Source of the DNA: Lysobacterales bacterium | GTDB taxonomy: Bacteria; Pseudomonadota; Gammaproteobacteria; Xanthomonadales; Rhodanobacteraceae | Assembly: GCA_017305055.1 (NCBI GenBank) | Contig: JAFKMZ010000018.1 | Span: 1 to 61,131 of the forward strand | DNA: 61,131 nt | Reading direction: 5' to 3' | Shown here: piece after piece, positions 25,939 to 35,746 of the stretch | Layout: each line of letters begins with the position of its first letter | Position numbering within the stretch: position 1 is the first letter of the stretch | Position numbers and translations under genes: made by a program | Notes under the pieces: generated by a model | What the model was told of the DNA's origin: nothing | Seen by the model: the letters and a program-made list of their open reading frames with translations, nothing else | The model's database searches: none

Positions 25939-27249
25939 TCAGCCTTCCCCGGCGGCCGTCAGCGTGGCATGCGACGGCTGCCCGGCGGCCTGCAGGCGCT
26001 TGGCCACGGCCTCGGCGCCACGCATCGCGCGCAGCAGATTGTTGCCGGCCAGGGCCGCCAGGTCGTCGTCGCTCCAGCCCCGGCGCGCCAGTTCCACGAA
26101 CAGCGCCGGATACTTGTCCACGCCGTCCAGGCCAACCGGAGTGGATTCGATGCCATCGAAGTCCGAACCGATGCCGACGCTCTCCACCCCGGCCACCTTG
26201 CGGATGTGCTCGATGTGGTCGGCGACCTGGGCCAGCGTCGCCTGCGGCGCCGGGTGTGCCTGCGTCCACTCGGCCAGCGCCTTCGCGGCCCGCTCGGGCT
26301 GGCCGGCATAGCGGGTGTCGAACTTGGCCTTGGCGCCGGCGCGTTCCGCATCCCAATCGAAGAGGGTCTGCGAGATGAACGAAGGCAGGAAGTTCACCAT
26401 CACCACGCCGTGGTTGGCCTTGACCAGGGCCAGCACGTCATCCGGCACATCGCGCGGATGGTCGTCGAGCGCACGCGCGCTGGAGTGTGAGTAGATCACC
26501 GGCGCCTGGCTGACCTGCAGCGCCGCACGCATCGTGTCCGGCGAGACGTGGCTGATGTCCACCAGCATGCCCAGGCGGTTCATCTCGCGCACGACCTCGC
26601 GGCCGAACTCGTTCAGGCCGTGGTACTTGGGCGCATCCGTGGCGGAATCGGCCCAGTCGGTGGTGCGCGCATGGGTCAAGGTCATGTAGCGCGCACCCAA
26701 CACGTAGTAGGCGCGCAACGCGGCCATGGAGTTGTCGATCTGGTGGCCGCCCTCGACGCCGATCAGGGAGGCGATGCGTCCGGCCTTGTGGATGCGCTCG
26801 ATGTCCGCGGCGGTGTACGCCAGCTCCAGGTCCTTCGGATACTTGTCGACCATGGTGCGCACGACGTCGATCTGCTCGATGGTGCGCTTGATCGCTTCCG
26901 GCCCGGTGATCGACGCCGGGATGAACACTGACCAGAACTGCGCTCCGAGCTGGCCCTTGTGTGCGCGCGGCAGATCGGTCATGAGCGAGACCTTGCCCAC
27001 ACCGCCGCCCCAGGTCTTGCCCTGCAGGTTGGTGGTGTCCGACGCCAGGTCGATGTTGCCGACGTTGCCGAAACCCATGCTGATCGCACCAGGCAAATCA
27101 TTGTGCCCATCGATGAGTGGCGTACGGGTGAGCACGCGCTCGACGCGCTTCTGCAGCTGGGCGTCGTTGGCGCCCGACGGGCTGGACTGGGCAAAGGCAA
27201 ACAGCGGCGCGGCCAGCAGCAGGCCAGCGAGGAGCGGGAGCTTGGTCAT
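25939..27249 (-). CDS. Exported M19 membrane-type dipeptidase, paralog 2
   Basis: A 436-residue zinc dipeptidase, colinear with and very similar to the protein at 20288-21613 over its whole length (for example identical LVEL-type and SSARALDDHPRDVPDDVLA segments). Signal peptide KLPLLAGLLLAAPLFAFAQ; metal ligands in LIDGHNDLP, LIGVEGGHQ, VDISHVSP and IYSHSSARA. ATG at 27249. Substitutions relative to paralog 1 cluster in the 55-75 region (SMGFGNVGNIDLASD) and in VEHIRK/IEHIRK. This indicates a segmental duplication followed by divergence. The 217 bp after the stop (25722-25938) contains only an 8-bp hairpin (25871-25878/25893-25900) before the terminator. Confidence 0.93.
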   Translation of the reverse strand: MTKLPLLAGLLLAAPLFAFAQSSPSGANDAQLQKRVERVLTRTPLIDGHNDLPGAISMGFGNVGNIDLASDTTNLQGKTWGGGVGKVSLMTDLPRAHKGQLGAQFWSVFIPASITGPEAIKRTIEQIDVVRTMVDKYPKDLELAYTAADIERIHKAGRIASLIGVEGGHQIDNSMAALRAYYVLGARYMTLTHARTTDWADSATDAPKYHGLNEFGREVVREMNRLGMLVDISHVSPDTMRAALQVSQAPVIYSHSSARALDDHPRDVPDDVLALVKANHGVVMVNFLPSFISQTLFDWDAERAGAKAKFDTRYAGQPERAAKALAEWTQAHPAPQATLAQVADHIEHIRKVAGVESVGIGSDFDGIESTPVGLDGVDKYPALFVELARRGWSDDDLAALAGNNLLRAMRGAEAVAKRLQAAGQPSHATLTAAGEG

Positions 27250-27429
27250 GTCGGCATTCCATTGGAGCCAGATGGCGGGGAGTGTGAAGTATTGCGTGAA
27301 TGCGGCGCGTCGACAATTTCCGCAGCTGCCGCGGGTTGGAATGAGTGAAGCCATCGTTGCGCTACCGTGCGTCCCCTTGGCGACTGTAGTTCACCGTGGG
27401 CAGTTCGCAAACCGCAAGCGTGAGGCGCT

Positions 27430-28089
27430 TCACCGTTTCGGGGGCAGCGTGCCGAGCCAGGCGCGCGCCTCGGCGAGCCCGATCACGTCGGCGTACTTGG
27501 CGTCGATGTCGAACAGGCTGGCCTGGTGCGGCAGCAGCGCACGGTCGCCCACCGCCTCCTCGACCACGATGGTGTGCAGATCGTGCGCGCACGCATCCAC
27601 CGCGCTGGCGCGCACGCAGCCGCTGGTGGTGCAACCGGCTATCAGCAAGGTGTCGACCTGCGCGGCTGCCAGCCGGGCGGCAAGGTCGGTGCCGAAGAAG
27701 GCCGAGGCGTGCTTGCGCACCACCGTCGGTTCGTCGGCGCGCTGTCCCAGTCGCGCATCCACCTGCACCCACTCGCTGCCAGCCTGCAGCCAGGCGAGCG
27801 AGGGAATCTTGCGCGGCCACAGGCCGGCGTCGTGCAGGTCGGGCTCGTAGATGATGGTGGAGAACAGCACCGGGACGCCGGCACCGCGCGCGGCATCGAG
27901 CAAGGCCACGGTGGCCTGCAACTGTGGACGCAGATCGCTGGCCATGGGCGAGCGCAGGTCGGTGAAGCCGGCAATCAGGTCGACCACCAGCAGCGCCGGC
28001 CGTGCGCCAAAGCCAACCCGGCCGACGTAACCCTTGGCGCGGAACTCCGCCCGCAGTCGGGCGAATTCCTGGGCGGCATCCTCGGTCAT
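27430..28089 (-). CDS. Isochorismatase-fold cysteine hydrolase (N-carbamoylsarcosine amidase-like)
   Basis: A 219-residue cysteine hydrolase. The catalytic triad is visible: D37 ([10 protein letters not shown]), K126 ([10 protein letters not shown]) and C158 in [12 protein letters not shown], a sequence type typical of N-carbamoylsarcosine amidohydrolase and related ureidohydrolases more than of isochorismatase. It is cytosolic. ATG at 28089 overlaps the upstream PuuE-like gene by four bases, so the pair is one operon. If the neighbour opens a cyclic ureide, this enzyme could hydrolyse the resulting N-carbamoyl amino acid; that pathway is inference. Confidence 0.88.
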   Translation of the reverse strand: MTEDAAQEFARLRAEFRAKGYVGRVGFGARPALLVVDLIAGFTDLRSPMASDLRPQLQATVALLDAARGAGVPVLFSTIIYEPDLHDAGLWPRKIPSLAWLQAGSEWVQVDARLGQRADEPTVVRKHASAFFGTDLAARLAAAQVDTLLIAGCTTSGCVRASAVDACAHDLHTIVVEEAVGDRALLPHQASLFDIDAKYADVIGLAEARAWLGTLPPKR

Positions 28090-28997
28090 GACTGCGCCGG
28101 GTTGGTGCCCGTTGGTACCGCCGGCGCGGGAATGCCACGCTGCTGCCGGTAGGCCTCGGCAATCTCATCGCTGGTGGCCAGCCACACCCCCTCGTGGCCG
28201 GCGACGTAGGCCAACGCCTGCTCGAAATACTTCTGCCGGAACGCCTGGCCCGTGCTGAAGGGATGCACGGCCAGCGCCATCACCCGCCCGGAATCGGACG
28301 CCACCGCCTCCGCATGCAGCTGGTCCAGCTGGTCGCGGATCGCCTGCAGGAATTGCGGCCCGGTATAGCTCTTGACGGCAAACATGGTGACGTCATTCAA
28401 CTCGATCGAGTACGGCACGCTCAGCATGCCGGACACGGTCAGCGCGTAGGGCTGGTCGTCGTTGCACCAGTCCAGCGTGTAGCCGAGACCCAGCTCGGCC
28501 AGCAGCGAGGGCGTCTCGAAACTCTCCGTGAGCGCCGGGCCCATCCAGCCCTGTGGCCGGCGGCCGGTGGCCTTGGTGATGGTCTCCACCACTTCCGTGA
28601 GGTAGGCGCGCTCGGCCTCCCGCGTCATGCCGGCCTGCACCGTGGAGTTGTCGCGGCCGTGCGCGATCCACGCCCAGTCGCGTTCCACCCCGGCGCGGAT
28701 GATCTGCGGGTAGTGTGTACAGACGGCCGAGTTGACCAGCGCGCTGGCGCGGACGCCGTGACGGTCCATCGCCTCCAGCATGCGCCACAGGCCGATGCGC
28801 ACGCCGTAGTCGCGCCAGCCGTAGTTCAGCGCGTCCGGCACCAGCGCCGCGGTGCCGGCAAAGATGCTGGTCGACGGCTTGTCGACCTGGTAGTGCTCGA
28901 TGTTCAGGCCAAGGTAAAACGCCACACGGGCGCCGCCGGGCCAGCGCAGCGGCGCGCGCTCCGGCAACGGGCTGTACGCAAACAACTGGTTGTCCAT
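28086..28997 (-). CDS. PuuE-like polysaccharide-deacetylase-family protein (allantoinase-type)
   Basis: A 303-residue NodB-fold protein lacking a signal peptide. It resembles the PuuE branch of the family ([54 protein letters not shown]). In this branch the canonical TFDDG of chitin deacetylases is absent and the enzyme hydrolyses allantoin or similar cyclic ureides without metal. ATG at 28997 is preceded by AGGAAAG. First gene of a two-gene operon with a carbamoylsarcosine-amidase-like hydrolase. Divergent from pabB-pabC, 141 bp away. Confidence 0.85.
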   Translation of the reverse strand: MDNQLFAYSPLPERAPLRWPGGARVAFYLGLNIEHYQVDKPSTSIFAGTAALVPDALNYGWRDYGVRIGLWRMLEAMDRHGVRASALVNSAVCTHYPQIIRAGVERDWAWIAHGRDNSTVQAGMTREAERAYLTEVVETITKATGRRPQGWMGPALTESFETPSLLAELGLGYTLDWCNDDQPYALTVSGMLSVPYSIELNDVTMFAVKSYTGPQFLQAIRDQLDQLHAEAVASDSGRVMALAVHPFSTGQAFRQKYFEQALAYVAGHEGVWLATSDEIAEAYRQQRGIPAPAVPTGTNPAQS

Positions 28998-29105
28998 GCT
29001 TTCCTGCCCCTGCAGACGGCCATTTGCGGAACACCGATTCTAGCTTGTGGCTTGCGGGGCACGGCTGATGCGCGTCAACGCTGCCGGCCCGCGCCGGTCC
29101 ACCTC

Positions 29106-29111
29106 TACAAT
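29106..29111 (+). promoter_or_regulatory. Candidate -10 element of the pabB-pabC gene
   Basis: TACAAT lies 27 bp before the ATG at 29139. No clear -35 precedes it at 16-18 bp. Confidence 0.35.
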
Positions 29112-29138
29112 TCCCGCACGCAGCCGAGCGGAGCAAGG

Positions 29139-30989
29139 ATGTTGCCCAGTCTGGTGTTCGACGATGTGGCCGGTGGAACCTGCCGGGCTTTCGAGGGACC
29201 CGTCGCCGTCATCCGTGCCGATGCCGTCGGCGACGTGCCTGCCGCGCTGGCGCAAATGGAAGAGCGCATCGGCGCCGGCTTCCATCTGGCCGGCTATTTC
29301 AGCTACGAGCTCGGCCACGTGCTTGAACCCCGGCTCAGCGACCTGCTTGCACCGGCCTGCCCGACACCGCTGCTGTGGTTTGCGGTGTTCACGCAGCCGC
29401 CGCGCGAGATCGCGGGCGAGGCCCTGGAACGCGCGTGGCAGCCGCAGCGCGCCTACGCCGGACCACTCGAATTCGAGTGGGACGAGACCGCCTATGCGGC
29501 GAAGTTCGCGCAGGTGGCGGAGCACATCCGCGCCGGCGACCTCTACCAGGCCAACCTCAGCATGCGTGGCCACTTTCCCTTCCTGGGCGACCCGCGTGGA
29601 CTCTACCTGGCACTGCGCCGGGAGGGCGGCGGCCCCTACAGTGCATACCTCGATGACGGCACACGCCAGGTCCTGAGTTTCTCGCCGGAATTGTTTTTCG
29701 ACCTGCGCGCCGACAGCACAATCACCTGCCGTCCGATGAAGGGCACCGCTCCCCGCCGCCTGCCTGACCCCGGTGGGAGCCAGCTTGCCCACAAGGGACT
29801 TCCCCAGGCCGCGGACGATGCCCTGGACGCCCAGGCCCAGGCCGCCCTCCGCGCCAGCACCAAGAACCGCGCGGAGAACCTGATGATCGTCGACTTGGTG
29901 CGCAACGACCTGGGTCGCGTGGCCCGCACCGGCAGCGTGGAAGCCACGCGGCTGTTCGAAATCGAAAGCTATCCCACCGTGCACCAGATGGTGTCCACGG
30001 TATCGGCGAGGCTCAGGCCCGGCACGTCGGTGCATGGCTTGCTGCAGGCATTGTTCCCCTGCGGCTCGGTGACCGGCGCACCGAAGATCCGCTCCACGCA
30101 GGTCATCCGCGCACTCGAGGACAGCCCGCGCGGCATCTATTGCGGCGCCATCGGCTGGTTCGCGCCCGACCGCAGCGCGCACTTCAACGTCGCCATCCGC
30201 ACCCTGACCATCACCGGCGACCGCGGCGAGCTGGGCGTCGGCGGCGGCCTGGTGGCCGACTCGCACGCCGCCGACGAATACGCCGAGTGCCGCCTGAAGG
30301 CGCGCTACTTCGTGGCGGCGCGCAGGCCCCTGAAGTTGATCGAGACGCTGCGTTGCGAGGCCGGCAACTACGTCCGGCTGGAGCTGCACCTGCAGCGCCT
30401 GGAGGCCAGCGCGCAGATGTTCCGCTTCCCGTTCGACCGCGACCGCGTGCTCGCGGCGCTGCGCGGGACGGCGACGCAAGCCGCTGTGCAGGCGCTGACC
30501 ACGCCAGCGGAACCGCAGCGCGACACGCCTGTCTTGCGCGTGCGCTTGACCCTCGACGAGCAAGGGCAAATCGAGGTCTACGCGGACGTGCTCACCCCCA
30601 CCCGCGCCTGGCGCTATGTGATCTCGGACCAGGCCCTCGACAGCAACGACATGCTGCTGCACCACAAGACCGATTGGCGCGAGCTGCACGACAATGAGCT
30701 CGCGCTCGCGGCACATGGCCCTGGCGCAGACGAAGTGCTGTTCCGCAACGAACGCGGCGAACTGTGCGAGGGCTCGCGCAGCAACCTGTTTCTCGCCATC
30801 GGCGATGAACTGCTGACGCCGACCGCCAGCTCCGGCCTGCTGCCCGGCTGCCTGCGCCAGGAGCTGCTGGCTGAGGGGCGCTGCCGCGAAGCCGTACTGA
30901 CACCCGCGGATCTGGAAGCCGCCGACCAGGTCTATTTCGGCAATTCCCTGCGCGGGCTGATCCCGGCAGTTAGGGTAAGCGCCACATGA
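29139..30989 (+). CDS. pabB: Aminodeoxychorismate synthase component I fused to 4-amino-4-deoxychorismate lyase
   Basis: A 616-residue bifunctional enzyme of folate synthesis. The N-terminal chorismate-binding domain (about 100-390) carries the ADC-synthase core: SPELFFDL, the TRITCRPMKGT-like lysine region (ITCRPMKGTAPR), MIVDLVRNDLG, and FPCGSVTGAPK. The C-terminal PLP domain (about 400-610) is the aminodeoxychorismate lyase, with HHKTDWR carrying the Schiff-base lysine and EGSRSNLFL. It converts chorismate plus ammonia from a PabA partner to p-aminobenzoate. ATG at 29139 has GAGCAAGG upstream. No pabA gene is near. The 210 bp after the stop (30990-31199) has no gene, only a 12-nt direct repeat, TACCTTCGCAGG (31035 and 31063). 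Confidence 0.95.
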   Translation: MLPSLVFDDVAGGTCRAFEGPVAVIRADAVGDVPAALAQMEERIGAGFHLAGYFSYELGHVLEPRLSDLLAPACPTPLLWFAVFTQPPREIAGEALERAWQPQRAYAGPLEFEWDETAYAAKFAQVAEHIRAGDLYQANLSMRGHFPFLGDPRGLYLALRREGGGPYSAYLDDGTRQVLSFSPELFFDLRADSTITCRPMKGTAPRRLPDPGGSQLAHKGLPQAADDALDAQAQAALRASTKNRAENLMIVDLVRNDLGRVARTGSVEATRLFEIESYPTVHQMVSTVSARLRPGTSVHGLLQALFPCGSVTGAPKIRSTQVIRALEDSPRGIYCGAIGWFAPDRSAHFNVAIRTLTITGDRGELGVGGGLVADSHAADEYAECRLKARYFVAARRPLKLIETLRCEAGNYVRLELHLQRLEASAQMFRFPFDRDRVLAALRGTATQAAVQALTTPAEPQRDTPVLRVRLTLDEQGQIEVYADVLTPTRAWRYVISDQALDSNDMLLHHKTDWRELHDNELALAAHGPGADEVLFRNERGELCEGSRSNLFLAIGDELLTPTASSGLLPGCLRQELLAEGRCREAVLTPADLEAADQVYFGNSLRGLIPAVRVSAT

Positions 30990-31199
30990 GTCATGCCTGC
31001 GTCACCGGCAGATACCCTGCGACCAGGATATGGGTACCTTCGCAGGATCCGAGCCCACGGCCTACCTTCGCAGGGCAGCACTCTTTGAGTTGATCTGCGT
31101 GGGCGCTTGTCCGCAAGGTTGTGGTGCCGCATTGGGGCAGCTACGACGTAATTTCGCACTCCGCAGCGGCTTGCCGCAGGACAGCGCAAGGAGCGCGCT

Positions 31200-31415
31200 T
31201 CACCCGCTGACCAGTCGCGGCCGGGCCATGTGCGGACGCTGCCGGTAGCGGTGGATTTTCAGCTCCTCGAGGACGATATCCCACGCGTCCAGCCCCAGCC
31301 ATGCCGGCCTGAGCCTTTCCAACGTATCCATGTCGTCCTGGTTGTAGCGTTGCCTGAGGCGCGCCAGATGACTCAACATCCGCTCAGTTTGCTCGACGTC
31401 GGTGTTCACGTTCAT
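31200..31415 (-). CDS. Small hypothetical protein
   Basis: A predicted 71-residue protein, basic at its end, with no signal or membrane segment and a helical middle (TERMLSHLARLRQRYNQDDM). ATG at 31415 is chosen because GGGG lies six bases upstream; ATG 31421 is also possible. No family is recognised. It sits between pabB-pabC and IS debris, so it could also be a chance frame. Confidence 0.4.
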   Translation of the reverse strand: MNVNTDVEQTERMLSHLARLRQRYNQDDMDTLERLRPAWLGLDAWDIVLEELKIHRYRQRPHMARPRLVSG

Positions 31416-31682
31416 GGCCATCCCCGGTCCGCTGCCTGTGGAATACCCAGAGGTTAAGCAACAGCCATGCCATGCTCGGCAATGGGCGCAGGTTGGCGAG
31501 AATCGCCGGGGGGTGCCGTGCCGTGCGAGCCTGGTCGAGGGAATTCGGACGGGCGCCACAGCAGCTGACAGCACGGCTGCAAAGTGGTGACGATCGGGCA
31601 GCCCGGTGGCTGCGAGATCCGAATCCCGGGGCCGATCATCGAAGTGCGCGACAACAAACCCTGCGGGTGACTCGCGCAGACC

Positions 31683-31846
31683 TTGTCAGAGCCGATCGAA
31701 CGAGTCCAACAGGCAGCGCCCCGCTCACTGTGGACATACAACCACGAACGCCCGAACATGGCCCTCAGCGGCATGGCCAGGCAGAGGTGGCGCTTGTCGC
31801 ACAGCTCACTTCTGATGAGCAGCAAAACCGGGGGATCACCGTATGA
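31683..31846 (+). pseudogene. IS3-family transposase remnant (C-terminal end, frameshifted)
   Basis: The translation contains LWTYNHERPNMALSGM, which matches the conserved LWxYNxERPN end of IS3-family (IS2/IS407-type) OrfB integrases. A frame change is needed to reach the last residues (EQQNRGITV and stop at 31846). The DDE catalytic domain is missing upstream, and no terminal inverted repeats are obvious. The rest of the interval 31416-32127 holds no other gene I can support; an open frame to 32117 continues past the transposase end but is unlike any family. Confidence 0.65.
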
Positions 31847-32127
31847 CCGCACTGCTTGCCGCGCGCAATACGCAGGAAGGAACCGCGATCTGGCGCTGCA
31901 AGCCCAACGTCGACATGACGAGTGGGAGGACTTCCTGCACCTGATGGACTGGCGCACGCCCAAGGACGAAGACCTGCACCTGACTGCGACAACCACGCCA
32001 CGCACAGGCACCCTGATGGATGGGCGCGGCTGCAAAGCACTCACGTTGCATATGCACTTGAAGATGGCCCGGCAGCATTCCAATGCCAGGCAACAGAGAC
32101 ACAAACAAACAGTCTGAGGAGACAGAA

Positions 32128-32904
32128 ATGAACAAGCAGTTTGAACTTGACGGGCCGCTGACATCCCTGAGCAGCTATCCGTCATGGGCGCAGGACATAG
32201 TGTTCGAATGCGCCGATGCCAAGGAGAAGTGCGCGGGGCACGAGTTGTTCCAGCTCATGCGGACGGCCCAGCTCGACCATGCCTCGACCGCCAATTTCCT
32301 GATCGGCATCTGGCCGGTGGTCGAGCGTTTCCCCGCCTACATGGCGCTCAGCCTCCTCAAGACGCGTTTTGGCCGCAGCCGGGCTGACGATCTGGCGCGA
32401 CGCTGGTTGGTTCGCAACATCCGTGTGGAACAAAACCATGCCGAGTACTGGCTCAAATGGGCCGAAGGAGAGGGTATAGCGCGTGAGGACGTACTCCATC
32501 GCCAGCCCCCGCTGGGCACGCAAACGCTGGCCACCTGGCTGGAAGAAGTCTGCACCAGGGACAATCTGGCAGCCAGTATCGCGGCGAGCAACTACGCGGT
32601 CGAAGGGGTCGCCGGTGAATGGGCGAAGCTTGTCTACGAAAGCACGGCGTATCAGGACAGCTTCCCGGACAGCGAGCGCAAAGCCACGTTGCGCTGGCTC
32701 GAACTGCATGCCGCCTACGACGATGTGCATCCATGGGAAGCACTGGAAATCGTTTGTACGGCCTTGGGAAACAACCCGGAGGTGGAACAGGTCAACCACA
32801 TCCGCGAGTGCATCAAGCGCACCTACACCAGCCAGCTCGTGAGCGTGAATCGTTGCATGGAGCGCTCGCGGCCGGTGGCGGTGGCGACTGCGGTAGTCGC
32901 GTAG
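32128..32904 (+). CDS. Heme-oxygenase-fold (TenA/PqqC/diiron oxidase-like) protein
   Basis: A 258-residue all-helical soluble protein. The spacing of acidic and histidine residues (ELFQLMRTAQLDHASTANFL, then VRNIRVEQNHAEYWLKW, YAVEGVAGEW and WLELHAAYDDVHPWE) fits the heme-oxygenase-like di-iron/PqqC/TenA superfamily, in which E/H/D residues of several helices bind metal or cofactor. The reaction is not identifiable. ATG at 32128 has a strong GAGGAGA SD. A PAS-GGDEF-EAL gene starts 63 bp downstream on the same strand, so they may be co-transcribed and the protein might feed a redox or metabolite signal. Confidence 0.75.
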   Translation: MNKQFELDGPLTSLSSYPSWAQDIVFECADAKEKCAGHELFQLMRTAQLDHASTANFLIGIWPVVERFPAYMALSLLKTRFGRSRADDLARRWLVRNIRVEQNHAEYWLKWAEGEGIAREDVLHRQPPLGTQTLATWLEEVCTRDNLAASIAASNYAVEGVAGEWAKLVYESTAYQDSFPDSERKATLRWLELHAAYDDVHPWEALEIVCTALGNNPEVEQVNHIRECIKRTYTSQLVSVNRCMERSRPVAVATAVVA

Positions 32905-32967
32905 TTCAAGCTGGCGCCCGACCGGCCGATACTGGGTCGTACCCATCAGTAGTGTTTGAAGAGACGA

Positions 32968-35724
32968 ATGGAGGCCTCCCCGACCGGTCTGCAGCGGCCA
33001 TTGTCACGCCGCTTGATGCCGCTGGCCTATGCGCTGGTGGTGGTGATCGGCTTGATCCTGACGCTGACGTGGGGGTCGCTGCAGGTCCAAGTCACTCTCG
33101 CCGGTTTTCTCAACGGCGAGAGTCTTTGGTCGAAAGCCCAGAAACAGGCAGTCATTGACCTCAGCAGTTATGCGTCGACTGGGGATCCGGAGCTGCTTGA
33201 GGCCTTCCGCCGCAATGCGAGGGTCGTCGCGGCCGATCAGTGGATACGGGACACCATCGACTCGGGTCACTATCAGAATTCCGACCTGACTGCCGCATTC
33301 CGCGAGGGTGGCGTGATCCCGAGCGCCATACCCGGCATCATTTTCATGTTCAAGCATTTCGCTTGGGCACCCCACATGAAGCAGGCATTGGCAGCATGGC
33401 GGGCATCGGATGCCGGCATCGCGGAATTGGACACCATCGCCAATGAGCTGCAACAGGCCTATGCCACGGGTGCTGTTCCACTCAGCTATTCACTGGGAGC
33501 GCGCGAGCGCATCCTGGCGCTGAACAACCACATCGAACCCCTCACGAAGGTGTTTTCACTGGAAGTTGCCGAGGGGGCGGTATGGGTCGGCTCGATCTTT
33601 TTCGGCGGCGTCGTGGCGATCACCTTGGTCGCCATGCTGCTGTGGTTCACCACGGCAAGGCGCATCCTGGCGAGTGCCCGCGGCACCGAGGAACGCTATC
33701 GGCTGCTTTTTGACAGTGCCGCCGACGCGATCGCGATGGTCGATGAGTCCACGGGGCGTATCGTGGACGCGAACCAGACCATGCTGGCCTGGACCGGGCG
33801 CCAACGCAGCCACCTGGTCGGCGACCGCTTCGTGCACCTGTTCCAGCACCCGGTGCGCAACGATCCGGGACACGCGGCAATCAACGTCCTGTGGACCGAG
33901 AATGACTCGTCCAGGCCAGTGGAGACGCAAAGCAACCTGGTCACCTGGGCCGACCGCGCGATACGCCAGACGATCATTCGCGACATCTCCGAGCGGGTCC
34001 GGATGGAGCGGGAGCGCCTCGTGGCCGCCGAGGCCCTGGCCTCCATCGCCGAAGGCGTCATCATCAGCGACGCGCAGTACCTGGTCACCTCCGTCAATGC
34101 CGCGCACGGGCTGCTTACGGGCTACAGCCGCGAAGCCATTCTGGGACAGTCATGGGCCGCGATGCGCACGATGCCCGACGGCACGCCGATGCCATCGTCG
34201 GTATGGGAACGCGTTGCCACCGGTGACTACTGGCGCGGCGAAGTGGAGACCACCCGGGCTGACGGCACCTGCTATCCAGAGCAATTGAGCATCAGCGCCA
34301 TCCGCGACGAGCAGGGCGACGTCCAGCATTACGTTGCCGTATTCACCGATGTCTCATCGGCCAAGGCCAACGAGAACCGGCTGGAGTACCTGGCACGCCA
34401 CGATCCACTGACCGGTCTCGTCAATCGCGGTGAGTTCGAACGTCTGTGCACCCAGGCCATTGCCGAGGCCGAGCGCGATGGCGCGGCGGCGGCTGTGCTC
34501 TTCATCGACCTGGACGCGTTCAAGAACGTCAACGACAGCTACAGCCATGCGGTAGGCGACCGTCTTCTGGTCGCGGTGGCGGCGCGGATCAACGGCGAGC
34601 TGGGCGAGAACGCGATATCAGGACGCATTGGAGGGGACGAATTCACTGTGCTGATACGCGGGCTGGCCACGCGCGAACACGTGCAGGTGATCGCCGACCG
34701 CCTGCTGGCGGCTTTGGCCAAACCGATCTCCGTCGACGGCAAGGAGATCGTCCTGACCGCCAGCATCGGCGTGGCGGCCTATCCACTCGATGGCGCCGAT
34801 CCGGCATCGCTGATCGCCAATGCCGATGCCGCGATGTATGCGGCCAAGACCGAAGAACGCAATGCCGTTCGCCTGTACACCCCCATCATGCACGCCGATT
34901 CGCGACGGCGCATGCAGCTTGCGATCGAGCTGCGTCAAGGCCTGGAACGCGACGAATTGCGGGTGGTGTACCAACCGAGCGTCGACCTGCAGCATGGGCG
35001 CATCGTGGCCTGTGAGGCACTCGTGCGCTGGCAGCATCCGGATCGCGGCCTGCTGATGCCTGCCGACTTCATCCCGGTGGCCGAAGAGCTCGGCCTGATC
35101 CGGGTCGTCGACGAGTGGGTGCTGGCAGCGGCCTGCGCCCAGATCAAAGCGTGGGACAGCAGTGGCATGCCTGCCATTCGCGTGGCGGTGAATATCTCCG
35201 CCCGGTGGTTTGGCCACCCGGGCTTTCTCGGCAGCGTTACCCGCACGTTGCAGGAAAATGGCGTACCGCCAGACCGGATCGTCCTGGAAATCACAGAAAG
35301 CGCGATGCTCCGCAGCGGCGACGGTATCGAACGCACCATGGAGACACTCCACAACAGTGGCGTGGCCGTCGCAATCGATGACTTCGGCACGGGCTACTCG
35401 TCCATGGCGTACCTGAAGCTTCCCGCGGTGGCCTACCTCAAGATTGATCGTTCCTTCGTGATCGGGCTGCCCGACGATTCCAACGACGCGGCCATCGCGA
35501 AGGCGATCCTGGCCATGGCCCACAGCCTCGGCCTGGCAACCATCGCCGAGGGAATCGAAACGGAGGAGCAGCACAAGTTTCTGCGTCGGGCGGGCTGTGG
35601 CGAGGGACAGGGCTTCCTTTATTCGTTCCCGCTGGAGCCGCAAATGGTCGAGGAGCTGCTGCGGCCGAAAGTCCTGGCGCTACCGCGCGGCCTGAGCGTG
35701 GTGCCCCCGAAGCGATCGCGCTAG
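32968..35724 (+). CDS. Membrane PAS-GGDEF-EAL cyclic-di-GMP protein
   Basis: A 918-residue sensor with two membrane helices (about 18-38 and 205-230) flanking a periplasmic sensory region of about 165 residues, then two PAS domains (about 245-470), a GGDEF domain with intact GGDEF at 555-559, and an EAL domain with EAL at 683-685 plus ITESAM, DDFGTGYSS, KIDRSFV and AEGIET. Both catalytic signatures are complete, so synthesis and hydrolysis of c-di-GMP are possible. No RxxD inhibitory site precedes GGDEF. ATG at 32968 (SD GAAGAGA) is preferred to an in-frame TTG at 32956. Its stop is 22 bp from the far end of the I-F CRISPR array, which is transcribed toward it. Confidence 0.94.
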   Translation: MEASPTGLQRPLSRRLMPLAYALVVVIGLILTLTWGSLQVQVTLAGFLNGESLWSKAQKQAVIDLSSYASTGDPELLEAFRRNARVVAADQWIRDTIDSGHYQNSDLTAAFREGGVIPSAIPGIIFMFKHFAWAPHMKQALAAWRASDAGIAELDTIANELQQAYATGAVPLSYSLGARERILALNNHIEPLTKVFSLEVAEGAVWVGSIFFGGVVAITLVAMLLWFTTARRILASARGTEERYRLLFDSAADAIAMVDESTGRIVDANQTMLAWTGRQRSHLVGDRFVHLFQHPVRNDPGHAAINVLWTENDSSRPVETQSNLVTWADRAIRQTIIRDISERVRMERERLVAAEALASIAEGVIISDAQYLVTSVNAAHGLLTGYSREAILGQSWAAMRTMPDGTPMPSSVWERVATGDYWRGEVETTRADGTCYPEQLSISAIRDEQGDVQHYVAVFTDVSSAKANENRLEYLARHDPLTGLVNRGEFERLCTQAIAEAERDGAAAAVLFIDLDAFKNVNDSYSHAVGDRLLVAVAARINGELGENAISGRIGGDEFTVLIRGLATREHVQVIADRLLAALAKPISVDGKEIVLTASIGVAAYPLDGADPASLIANADAAMYAAKTEERNAVRLYTPIMHADSRRRMQLAIELRQGLERDELRVVYQPSVDLQHGRIVACEALVRWQHPDRGLLMPADFIPVAEELGLIRVVDEWVLAAACAQIKAWDSSGMPAIRVAVNISARWFGHPGFLGSVTRTLQENGVPPDRIVLEITESAMLRSGDGIERTMETLHNSGVAVAIDDFGTGYSSMAYLKLPAVAYLKIDRSFVIGLPDDSNDAAIAKAILAMAHSLGLATIAEGIETEEQHKFLRRAGCGEGQGFLYSFPLEPQMVEELLRPKVLALPRGLSVVPPKRSR

Positions 35725-35746
35725 GCGCAACAGGACACCAGCTTGA

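Noticed and set aside
31035-31074. 12-nt direct repeat TACCTTCGCAGG spaced 28 bp, as a possible degenerate CRISPR
   Set aside because: Only two copies and no relation to either CRISPR repeat.
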